The notes below the pieces were generated by a model. It was not told the DNA's origin and did not search any database. It worked only from the letters and a program-made list of their open reading frames with translations. The position numbers and the translations under genes are program-made. 64,000 bases of DNA from Todiramphus chloris collaris (lineage: Eukaryota; Chordata; Aves; Coraciiformes; Alcedinidae): the NCBI GenBank assembly GCA_025345505.1, contig JANVCC010000017.1, forward strand, positions 1,368,315 to 1,432,314, written 5' to 3'. Shown in pieces: positions 50,794-62,165 of this stretch (the first letter of the stretch is position 1; every line of letters begins with the position of its first letter).

Positions 50794-51260
50794 TGTTCTG
50801 CTGACCCCAGCACGGCACCAGGTGCCCACCAAGCCCTTCTATCACTCCCCCCGACCCCCTTCAGCACAGAACGCAGGGAGAGAATGAGACGCAAAGCAAA
50901 GGGGTGTGGGTTATGATAGATAAGATGTTATTTTCTACTTCCCATCCACAGGTGATATCGGGCCAAGTCCAGGAAGCAGGGCTCCAGGAACACAAAGCAG
51001 CCACTTGGAGGACAAAGCAGAATGCCCCCTCATCCTCCTCCTGCCCTCTCCCTTTATAGTTGAGCTGATGTCATATGGTATGGAATAGCCCACTGGTCAG
51101 CTCAGGCCGGCTGTATACTCTCCCCCATCTTGCCCCCCAGGCTCTGGTGCCATGTGAGCACTGGCAGTCATAACACGAGTGTGTTACCAACACCCTCCAG
51201 CTCCCAGTGCTGCAGCATGAGGGCTGGATGGGGAAAAGCAGCTCAGCCAGACCCACTACA
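50794..51260 (-). mobile_element. Solo LTR of an avian endogenous retrovirus, minus sense
   Basis: This LTR of about 467 bp is more GC-rich than its surroundings. On the minus strand it starts TGTAGTGGGTCTGGCTG at 51260 and contains the family landmark 'ctattccataccatatgac'. A TATA box (TATAAA, complement at 51053-51058) follows about 15 bp later. It ends 'ggggtcagcagaaca' at 50794. TG...CA ends are intact. No internal region is adjacent, so it is a solo LTR. No target-site duplication is evident. It is related to, but clearly diverged from, the LTRs at 11061 and 57538. ORFs at 50494-50894 and 51071-51256 overlap it and are not genes. Confidence 0.82.
51053..51058 (-). promoter_or_regulatory. 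LTR TATA box
   Basis: TATAAA on the minus strand, in the context CTATAAAGGG, inside the solo LTR at the expected U3 position. This is the best preserved promoter element among the three LTRs. Confidence 0.5.
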
Positions 51261-51419
51261 GCAGTACAGAAAAACTAGTGGCCTTTCCTGATGTCTGCAC
51301 CTTTGTAGAAATTTTTGTGCACACTGATGATCAGTCTGCACCCAGACAAATTGAGTTTGGGACAAGATTATGATTGCATTGTGCTATTAGCAGTCTAGGC
51401 CCAAGCTGGTCTGGATTCT

Positions 51420-51467
51420 ATTTTATTTAATTTTATTTATTCTATTTTATTTCATTTAATTTTATTA
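51420..51467. repeat. (TTTTA)n degenerate pentanucleotide tract
   Basis: TTTTATTTAA/TTTTATTTAT-type units with a few C interruptions over about 48 bp. Confidence 0.9.
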
Positions 51468-54400
51468 AGTACCTTCAAAAATGCTGATATTAACTCTGTT
51501 CTGCTTTTTCAGTACCATGTGAGTGGAGGGACATTCACCACCTGATGTAGAAATTTTTTTTTTTTTTCCACCAGATTGGATTCTTTCCCCCACTCCCAAA
51601 GGCAGCTCTCATAACTTTCAGCAGAGGATCTGCCTGGATAGGGAAGAAGAATACAGTCAGGAAAAGTGATGGGAAAGTGATGGGAGTCAGTGGGGTTGTA
51701 GGGAAAAACATGTTACAAAACTGAGTCTAGATACAGACATAGAGGAAGAACAGGGAGCCTGGGAGAAGGTTTCCAGGAGGGAAAAAAGAGTTGTAATGAG
51801 AAGCTGCTTGCACAGGCCACTCTTGGTGGCATAGCCTGAATAAGAACATCTGTTAAGACAGAAGCATGAGTGTGAGACTGTGTGTAAATCAACACTCCAA
51901 ACTGCCTCAGAGCACATTTGGTCCCAAACTCATCCTGTTAAAGAGGAAAACAACCATCAGTCAGATTAAACAGTAACCATAGAGTTACATAGAGACTTTG
52001 GAAGCAAAGATGAAGTCAAGCTGAGAAAATCTATAAAAGAAGCATTAAGATTTGCAACAGTATGCAGACACCTTGGAGTTAAAACAGCAGTAAACCTCCT
52101 TTGACACTGCTGGAAGTCTCTCTTTTGGCACCACAACTCCTGTCAAGGCCAAGCACAGAAGCCTCCTCATCAGATGCCTTGTAAATCCTGCATCCAGGTA
52201 GTGAACTGTCCCTGTGGGATATGATGAATAGATCTGCACAGGTGACCTCAGTAAGGATTTTCTTGGTAGTGTGTGGATTGGCAGCCTGTAGGAAGTGACA
52301 AGAGTATACAGAAACCTAAAGCATGTCACCTCTGACAGAAGGCACATGCAAGTAACGGAATCAACACCCCCAGGAGGGATATATGTGCTGGTAACAAGCA
52401 CATGGAAGGGGTTGTGTCATTATATCTTTTGGATACTAGCTCTAGAAATGTGTTTAGAAACATCTAGATGTATACTAACATTTTGTAAATGTCTGGAATT
52501 CTGTTGGTGACCCTGATCTTGAATGTGTAGTTCCTAATTTGTCATTAATAAATCAATAAATCATTTTGATCATAATTTGATTGAAGCTATGTGAACTGAG
52601 TTTTTCCCTGAGACAGAGATTAGGACTGGAAGTTGTTGTGAGGTAAGAGGAAGATGAATTAAGTAAAAACCACTGAATACATAACAAAGACTGGTTTGTC
52701 AAGAAAACTGGGAGTGGAATAAGAAGGGACAAGACAGACTGTAGTGAGAAGGTGTCTAAAAGCAGGTTTTGGGATGATGTGAAAGGTGATGTCAACTTTC
52801 TTCCTTAGAGTCCAAAATAAAAACTAGCATTCCCAAAACATATATTTTCTGTTTAAGAAAACATGTATCTCATCCCATTTCACTGTTGGTCCAGGAGGGA
52901 AATACCCAGTTGCTGCTGTCATTTACTTAAATAATCTATGGAGAGGAGAAATGTGGGGTGGTTCTTAAGGTCCTCATTCTGGTACTGAGCTAAGTAGGTA
53001 TCAAGACCATGCCATAGATTTGATTTTGCTTCTGATATATTCACACACCATTTCCTCTCTTAGACAAATATGATTGTGACTGTGAAGTGAAGCTGGCAAA
53101 AAATTTTAAATGGACAGAATCAAGGTTACCAGTATGACCTTAATTTGGCCACCTTTTACATATGAATTGTAGTCTTTAATTACGGGATCATACACTCATT
53201 TCTCTCAGGAGCATTCCTACCTAACTCAGTGCATCGAAAGGACTTAATTAGCAGCTGTTCAATATTTTCTTTTTAGCTTCACTGTTCAATATATTGCTCT
53301 GGGTCTTATTTAAAAAACACTGTTTGAGCCCTGCTCTGAAAACAAAATTATTAATTTCCTCCTGGGCTTCTCTATGATGATCATCACTCCAGAATCCAAG
53401 TGCTTTGCAGACAATTCATTCATCATTGTAAAAACCATGCGAAATTTGAGGGCACTATCTCCATTTAGGAGACAGGGAGCTGAGACACAGAATAAAGCAA
53501 AATATATTGGTTATCCAATGTGATATCAGACTGTCAAAATCATATTTTAGCATTACACAATAGCTTACATATTGTAAGGTTAGTTCCCACGGATTTTACT
53601 AGCAACTGAAACCATTCAACATTTTGCAAAGCAGACATAGAGGCCAAGCACACAAAGATAAAGAACATATCAAAGTTTCAAATCATTGCATATAAAGTTT
53701 TCAGAGTGGAGATGTGCAGAATTAATTTTCCCAGGAAAACTAAGTCACATCTTCTTTTTCCTGAAGTTCCTGTCCTGTCCACCCCTCCCTGCAGGTGTGG
53801 CCTTTCACTTTCTGCACCCCCAATGTGGTACACAAGATCCAGCAGTGGCCTTGGTCTGCACACCAATCCTTGGTAGTAACTCTAAGCATGGGGTGTTATC
53901 ACTGTTAGGAGAAGACACTGCCTGTGAGAACAGTCTGATAACTTCAGACGGTGCAGTTAGTTAAAGAACTGAGATGAAAAGTAAAATCACTGAACAGAAT
54001 TAGTTCTGTTCTCGCTTAAACCAGGACAGTGTTTTACATCACATTATCAAGGCATCTGCATGTGAGCTGAGGCTGAAGCCCTGAGGAAGAAAGACTAAGT
54101 GTTCTGTAGTTAACAATTTTATTATAATATTCAAAGACAGGATATCAGGGATGCATGGGGACAGGGAGGTACAATGTCAAGAAGGGTGTTCTGCTTTTTA
54201 CAAATTTTGGCCCTTTTAATTGTATTTCCTTACATAAATTAATGTACAAGCACATATATGGCCGTTTATGTATGCAATATAAAGTAAAAGGTTTTTGAGT
54301 TACCAGCACTGTTGAACATGAAATGTAACTTGGAAAAAGTCACCACAAACTTCTTACTCTTTGTAGATAGAGAAAAGCTTTTGAGCATTTCATGTTTGAT

Positions 54401-57400
54401 AAGCAGTAATATGCAAAGCTAAAGATCCATTTTCTATTGCTTTCAGGCACAATTAATCTTGAGCAGCTTGGACAGCCAGTTCTTCTGGATTACAGAACTG
54501 TCAGAAAAATATAAAAGCTCCACAATTTTCTTGCTAAGGTTCTCCATGCTATTCCAGCCGTGTACTCTCTAAGATCTTCAACAAACTTTCTAGCCTGACA
54601 TTTGATTAAATTAGTCCCTGTATCTATGCCAGGAAAAAAAATAGACTTTTTGTTTCCAGATGAACAATATCAACCTGCTCAGTTTTACTCTATCTGCTCA
54701 GTAACAGTAAATTGTGATAATTAAGGAAGGGATCTACCCCACTCTTCTAATATAGTATATAGGTCTCCTAGGATAATTAATATTGTTAATTTCTCTATCT
54801 GTCTTTTCACAGTGTTGCCAGTATGTTGACAGTCCTCAGTTTATTCATCCTTTGACATAAGCATTGGCTTCTACAAAGTGTGTACTGCTAGAGAGCTAAT
54901 GCGTCTTTTTGACTTGATGGTCTAACCCAACTAGTTAATTTGTCAGCAATTAATTTAATATCAACTTCTTAAAACAACCCTTATATTGAATGGACACATC
55001 TATGAAGGTACTCAGTTATCAAGTCTTCCGGCAAAGTTGCAGAACTGAGGGAGGAAGAATAACAGAACATGTAACCTTTGTCATCTTCTGTAGATCATCT
55101 ACATATTTCCTCTCACAGTGTTTACAATGATCTTTCAAAATGAAGCTCTAGTGAGAGCACAGCCTTGTCCTTCCCAGGAAGGAACAAAAGGTGTCTCCTT
55201 ACTACCCTCAGTATTTCCTCAAAGAGTAAAACTGGCCCTGAGTAGGGAATAGATTCAGTCCCTATAGTAGGGGTGCCAAAGCAAGAAATGGAAAAGTTGA
55301 TTGATCCTTCAACATGCAGAAGTTGCACAAACATGGCATTGTCTGTCTACACATATTGAACAATATCAACTTGAATAATGCTGGAATGGCTGAAATGTTC
55401 ATTCTCAAGTAAAAGAATGCCACATACTGAGGCACCAGAATAAATAATTCAATTTTCAAAGCTATTGACTACATGTTGCACCTAAGTGAAGTCAACAGCT
55501 AAACTCTGTAAAAGCCCTGTTACAGGCACTGCAGACAGCCCCTGTAGCATTTCAACATTTAATTGCTTCATATCCTGCCAAGCCTAACTCAGATTTCAGA
55601 ACTCTGTGTTTTTCTGATGTAAGTTACCTCCAGTGAATTGAAACAGTTATAGGAGACATTCAGCAAAACACTTAAGTGAAGCCTTTTCAAATTATTCTTC
55701 TTGCTTTGGATTATCATCAAAATTTAAGTCTTTGCACAACAGTTCAGAATGTTCTTCTGCTTACTTCCTGAGAATGAATAATTCATTTAGAAATCACTTT
55801 ATGGGTATATAAAATTAAAATTATTAATAAAACAACATTATTTTGTTAGGTTTTTTTTTTCTTATTTAGAATTCTTACATTCTTTTTCTTGAGTTGCTAT
55901 ATTGTTGTCTTTCCTCCTTGCTGTCACAACAGCTCAGGTAATGTATTTGTCTTGGGCATTCAGTGTAACTACTTAAAATATATACTAGGAGGAATTAATT
56001 TTTAAGAAAAAGTGTGATGTCTTTTTGTCATTTGTTAAATTAATTATTTGCTTACTAAATAAAAAAAACCACCTGTGGTGTTGTCTTTCTTTTAGATTCA
56101 ATGCTAAGGTGTCTCAGTTGATTAAAGGAAGTGCAATCCACTAAGAAATTTATTAATCTGGTTCATAAGAAACTAAAGCATAATTCTGTACTCTGTCACA
56201 AACCTCTTGTGTGTTCTGGGGATGGTCATTTATCATTTAATCTTGTAGTTCCAAGATGAAAATTAAAGTATTTTCTGCCTGCTCTTCATTTCCCTGTTTC
56301 CTGCTGGAGACGCAAACTCTGCCTGTCATCTGTGGAAGTACAAGGCATGTCATTACAGTGCCCTGATAATCTCCCCGTAATAACAGGAAAAGAGTCCTGC
56401 CTTCACACAATGCTGTGCACACCTCTGGCACTGTATGAAAATGTTAGCAGTGCTGCTGGGATTTTGTCCTGCCATCTCTCTGTATGCACAGTCACCACAT
56501 TCAGTGTTTATGATTTCAGTTAATGGCTGGTGTTGTGACTCATGAATATGTCAATTAGGTGTAACAGTTTACACAGGAGTGATTGCAAGGGTATGAAGTT
56601 CATGAATGCTAGGGACCACTGTTTGCCAAGAGCAAACAAACTGCAAAGGCTTTTTTTCTAAGAAGCTATCAAGTTGAGTATACTAAGGTAAACACATTTA
56701 AGGCCTTATTTTCAGAACTTTTTAGCAGCTCCAATTTCTGTTGAAGACAAGGGAGCTGTGGCTGCTGAGCATCCCAAAATACACACAGTTTTATTGAGCC
56801 TTCCTTATAAGCTTGTCCATTTTTACATGTGTTGGTAAACCTATTGGGAATACAGGGACAGGGAAAGTTTTTCTAGCCTTATGTTATGGCCGTAGTATTG
56901 TATTTGATCATGTAGCTAAGAAATATCCACAAATGTCCACAACTATTTACATCCCACACAGCTGGCCTCTATCTTAAATTGCCTTTACAATGGGACCAGA
57001 TACATTTGCAAAAAGTCTGAATATACTTTTTTTCAAGTATATTTTCAAAAAAGTTACCAAGGAGCCTAAATATATTTTTGGGTAGTGATTTGGGGATTTA
57101 AAATTAAGTTTTAGTCTCTCAGAAGTTCCTAGGAGTCACAATCACTTAAGCATAATTTAAAATTTACCCTTCATATTATTAGAGATGGTTGCTACTTCCA
57201 GGGTGATTAATCTCCAAAGCACTCCAGTTAACTGAAAGTGATCCAGCAGTTGCTATTAGGCCCTTTCTGCTGATCAGCAAATTATAGAACTGAGCCTTAA
57301 AAATATTGCTGGAGATACTGTTCCAGAATTCCATTATATCTGGATTCCAAATATTTATCCAAGGACTCCAGCACACACCTGAAAAATAAAAGTCATAACA

Positions 57401-57447
57401 GTAGGTACAGGGTCAATCACTGAATCACAAAACTTCCACATATGGGG

Positions 57448-57466
57448 AAAAAAAAAAAAAAAAAAA
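57448..57466. repeat. poly-A tract (19 nt)
   Basis: An uninterrupted A run about 70 bp upstream of the split LTR. Confidence 0.95.
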
Positions 57467-57887
57467 TCAGACTGTAGTTATTTCTTGAACATGTATGCCC
57501 AGAAATTTCTGAAACTAATTCTGGCAGTAACACTTGATATGATGGGTTAGCCTTGGCTAACAGTCAAATACTCGCTACCCACTTGCTCACACCCTCTCTC
57601 TTGGGCTGGGGAGAATATAAAGGAAGGTGAGGAAACTTTTTAAGAGCAAGACTTTCAAGACTTTCTTGGATCAAGATAATGGTCATTTAATAGATAAGGA
57701 AAGCAAAAGCTTCATGCACAAAGAGAAAAGAGGAAATCATGCAGTACTTCCCACTGGCAGGAAGTCTTTATCCACTTCTTGGAAAGCAGGGACTCAGCAC
57801 ACAGGTGCTTGGGAAGAAGAAGACCATAACCCTATATGTCCCCCCTTCCTCATTCTTTCCTTGAGCTTTTATTGTTGACAATCTCAT

Positions 57888-57943
57888 ATGTTATGGAATA
57901 TGTTGGATTATGTTGTGAATATATTATGGAATATGATGGATTA
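57888..57943. repeat. 23-bp imperfect duplication at the LTR/CR1 border
   Basis: A 23-bp unit with core TTATGGAATATG at 57888-57910 recurs at 57921-57943 with two mismatches (33-bp period), immediately upstream of the CR1 start. Confidence 0.88.
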
Positions 57944-57949
57944 ACAACA

Positions 57950-58640
57950 TGTACTGGAACAGGTTAGGGGTAGACCTGCTGGAAAGCAGCTCCATGGAGA
58001 GGGAACTTGGTGTCCTGGGACAATAAGTTAACCACGTGTCCAGGAAGGTCAGTCGTATCCTGGGGTGCATTTAGAAGAGTGTAGCTAGCAGGTCGAGGGA
58101 AGTTCTCCTCCCCCCTCTACTCTGCACTAGTGAGACCACAATTGGAGTATTGTGTTCAGTTCTGGTCTCCCCAGTTCAAGAGGGACAGGGAAATACTAGA
58201 GAGAGAATCCAACAGGGGCTACAAAGGTGATTAAAGGACTGGAACATCTCTCGTATGAAGAAAGTCTGAGAGACCTGGGGCCGTTTAGCCTGGAGAAGAG
58301 AAGACTGAGAGGGAATCTTATTAATGTTTACAGATACCTGAAGGGTGGATGTCAAGTAGAAAGGGCCAGTCTCTATTCAGTTGTGCCCTGTGATAGGATA
58401 AGAGGTAGCAAGGTGAAACACAGGAAGTTCCACCTCAACATGAGAAAAAACTTCACTGTGAGAGTGACAGAGCACTGGAACAGGCTGCCCAGAGAGGTTG
58501 TGGAGTCTCCTCTAGAGACTTTCAAGACCTGCCTGGATATGTTCCTTTGTGGCCTGACCAAGGTGTTCCTGCGCTGGCAGGTGTGTTGGACTTGATCTCT
58601 GGAGGTCCCTTCCAACTCCTACCATTCTATGATTCTATGA
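57950..58640 (+). mobile_element. CR1 LINE inserted into LTR
   Basis: A CR1 3' part of about 690 bp. It starts 'ggttaggggtagacctgctgg' and carries the block [20 protein letters not shown] in the ORF at 58227-58595, then '[15 protein letters not shown]'. It ends in 'ggaggtcccttccaactcc' and the terminal 'cattctatgattctatga' (58640). The LTR resumes with 'tacctttggccaatttgag'. The tail is well preserved, so it is younger than the LTR it splits. Only the 3' end of the RT ORF is present, so it is inactive. Confidence 0.94.
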
Positions 58641-58938
58641 TACCTTTGGCCAATTTGAGTCAGCTGTCCCAGGTACATTCCCTCTCAACCCCTTGTGCAC
58701 TCATACTCTACTCATTGAATGTGCACAAGGAAAGAAGGGCAGAGGAGGAAACAGAGAGAGAGCTTCGATGCTGTGCAAGCACCGTTCAGCAGCAGCCAAA
58801 ACTTTGGTGTGTTATCAGCACTGCTTCAGCCACAGATTCAAAGCACAGCACCCGTGTGTGTTGTTGCACGTTAAACATCAACACAAAGGCTGCATTGAAG
58901 AAAGGTAACTCCAACCCCACCAGACCCAGTACACTTGG

Positions 58939-61900
58939 GAAAGGTCTGTTAAACATTTTTGCTTATAATTAGATGAGACATTATTTACACTGAAGCCTGG
59001 ATCAGATCAAAAGAGTTGTTTGCTATTCTCTTTTAATTTCAAGACATGTATGAATGTCATACACAGTTTGTAGGGACTAACACTGTGGTGTACAGAGATG
59101 CTTCTATTAGATAAAGCTGAGATATGAAAGTCCCACACAGAAAGGAACTGCCAGTATTTGAAGGAATAAATGGGTCAAGTGCATAACTTTGCTACTGTGG
59201 TTACTCATTATTGTTCCTTATTTTACCTTTTTGCCATAGAAATAAATTCAAATATCAGACAGACATTTTTCTTTCTGACTTAGAAACTACTCATTATATT
59301 TAATACAAAGTATCCTGATTTCTGTAAAATATAATGATTCTAAGAAAGCTGAAATTAGGAAAATATTTCATTCTGCAGTTGAATTAAGAGAAACTTAATT
59401 TTCAAGGGGCAGTGGATGACTGACAACAAAAAGTAGTAAGAGAATCTGTATCTGTGAACCAGAAGATTACTTGCATTTCTCTGTTAGTAGGTACAGAAAT
59501 AAAAGGATGGTTTTAAATTGCTGCTAGTCTGTATCCCAAAGATTTGATAATAGGAAGAAGATATGAAGCAAGCTATTCTGATAATAAGAAAATTAAAGCC
59601 TTTAGAGAAAATAGGGAGAGGATATTTTTATTCAAATGAGAGAGACCCCTCTTTAGATCTTCTTTGCAAGTGTAGGGGAAAGCACTAAACAATCATTTCT
59701 CTAGCTTTTATCTAGAGTATTAGGACAAGGACCATTTTAATAAGCATGCAGAATTGAGAGTTTTATTTGTGATTATATTTTGTCAAACTAGACATAGGGC
59801 AGACGCTTCTGTGGCTCAACTCCATGTCACTGCAATGAAAATCTCACAAAAAATTGAATGTGAATTACATATATCTGTTATTGTGATTAAACACATTTAA
59901 AGTATGCAAAGTTCAAAAAAATAGATGCCAATTTTTTAAAGTGGCTTTTTAACCTTTCTTCCCAAACTAAATGTGATTTGTTCTTCAGTTGATTGCCATG
60001 TAGTAAACAACTAAATGACAACTACCCAGGTTGTGTACTGACATTCACTAAAGTTATCCTAGGACAGCAGTGCTAAAATATAGCAACAATCACCAAACAA
60101 CCTAAAAAGACATGCAGAAGTTAAGAATCAACAAAACGTAAGGGAAATCCAGAGTATGACATATATAGGGAAGTATCCAGAACTCATGGAGGAAGAAGAT
60201 ATCAGAGCCTTTAAAAATATATTCCTTTCTGTAACTAAGAAGAAATTTTTGCTGGTTACTTGTTTGGTGACCCACTGGAAAAAAAGAAGAAACATTCGAT
60301 TTCCTGCACCTTTCACTTATTTTAATGATGTGCTTATCTCAGTCAATAAACTCATTGTTGCATTTCATATTTAGGAGAGATCCTAAGTTTTGGAATGATT
60401 TCTCATGGGATTCACATGATCTTGAAAGTGTTGCAACAGTGTAGCTGAGAGCTGATTTTAACCAATAGCAGAACCAATTGACCTGGGTTTTGTCTCTACT
60501 GTGTTCCTCTACTTTCAAATATACAAAGCTAGGAAGAAACAATGGCACCATAATCTCTACAATCCCAGCATTTACCTACAGCTTATCCTCTGCCTTTATC
60601 TTTATCAAAGTCCATCTCAGCACTATCCCAGGCACTTTAATATAGCTTGAAAAGACTAAGGTGTAAGACCTCATTAGGAGATATATATACTCCTCCTGGC
60701 AACCACCTGCAGAGATATTTCAGAAGTCTAGTTCTTGTTCGGCAAACCACGTATATGGAGAAAATTCTGTGGCTGCTCAGCCTGAGGCAGGTTGCCATAT
60801 ATCACTAAAGGAGAGGACTGAAGAGATAATATCCAGCCTGCTATTTCTCTGCAATGTCTGTGGTGGGCGAGGGTGCGAGGCCAAGGATGGAAACTGAACT
60901 GACAGGGCCCTGGCTCACATGCAGGAAAGCTATGAATTGATCTGGAAAGGTAACAGAGCATCTTTGTGCAACTAAAAAGAGATGGAAAGGCAGCATCTAA
61001 AGTGCAGTATATAGCTGGCTCTGACAAAAAAAAAAGCAAACAAAAAACCAACTTAGAGAGTAATATTACAAGTAGGGCACGGGATCAGGAGCAGTATTGT
61101 TTTCATGTACATACACTCCCACAGTTAATAAACTAGTGAGAGAAGACAGATACTAGAGCACGGCAGAAAATAAAAGCCATAAAAAGAACATTATTTTTAA
61201 TATACATATCTGTCAGTCAAACACTCGACTCGTAGTTTTAAAAGGTGACCTGATTTCTTGGCCATTAGCACAGCAGAATGTATCATGGGGAAAATAAATC
61301 CAAGTTCATTTGTCTGAATACAGTAGAAACTTGGCAGAAGAGACCTAATGATGACTATAACCTTGTTAGGAAAAACAAGGGAGAAAAAAAATACAATCTT
61401 CCAGTCCGCTTTGGAAGATCAGCCATTTTTATTAGCTTAAAAAAATTAATGCATGGATCATGCTTATGAATTAGAAAAGAAGTCAGTTAGTACAAAAGCC
61501 TAAAAAGAAGTATTGATGTGATACTAGTGCCCTTCAGTTCTACTATAGCTCAAAGCATCTAATATGTGTAACTTCCTTTTATTTTCTCCACTTTTAACAA
61601 AATGCTACTCCATGACTGCAAAGCTACTAAGTACACTAGGATAGAGTTGATAAATGGATCACTGACATAATCAATCAAAATTAGGACTAAAATGCAAAAC
61701 TACATGAAAAAGATTTAGGTTCTCATTCTGATTTTAACAAAGTTGTACTATAAAGCCTTTTGTTTTAGATGGCAGATGATAACATGAAGAGATGATGAGG
61801 AACAATGTCCTATATATCAGAATAATGCCTGTATTAATTTCATGAGGAACAAAAATATTAATTTCAAAATACAGAATTTTCAAGCTAATTTTCTTTTATC

Positions 61901-62165
61901 TTCAGCAGATTTGCGGGTGGAGTATCTTGCTAGACTTTGTCTAGGTTAGGAGAACCATTTTTGATATGATTATTTTCCTAAGACCTTCTCATTCATGGCT
62001 TTAATTCCTATATTTTTGACTGCAAGAAATATTTCACAATTCAATTCTGAAAAGAAAACATATGTTAATGTTACTGATGAAAGTTACTGCAAACACTAAA
62101 AGTTATTTGCTGCTCAGCTTCATGAAATAAACTCAATTCTACTGTACATCAAATTTACAAGATAA
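58939..62165. other. Unique DNA, no gene seen
   Basis: AT-rich sequence with no repeats beyond short A runs. ORFs of up to 107 codons (60728-61051 -) have no recognised domain. Confidence 0.55.

Larger units (their letters stand above)
51261..57532. other. Unique DNA, no gene seen
   Basis: AT-rich sequence with a TTTTA-type tract (51420-51467) and a poly-A run (57448-57466). ORFs of up to 118 codons (52045-52401 -) have no recognised domain. Confidence 0.55.
57538..58933 (-). mobile_element. Solo LTR, minus sense, interrupted by CR1
   Basis: LTR sequence lies at 57538 to about 57947 and resumes at about 58641-58933. On the minus strand it begins TGTACTGGGTCTGG at 58933 and passes 'gctgataacacaccaaag' and 'cagctgactcaaattgg'. 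After the CR1 it continues with 'ccataacatatgagattg' and ends near 57538. The terminal CA of the sense strand has mutated (TA on the + strand). Flanks CTTGA (57533-57537) and CTTGG (58934-58938) agree at 4 of 5 bases, fitting a 5-bp target-site duplication of an ERVL-type element. No internal viral region is present. The LTR is of the same superfamily as those at 11061 and 50794. The 141-codon ORF at 58547-58972 merely reads through the CR1/LTR border. Confidence 0.85.

Noticed and set aside
58547-58972. 141-codon + strand ORF, the longest in the window
   Set aside because: It reads from the CR1 3' end through its octamer tail into the LTR, in no natural frame of either element.
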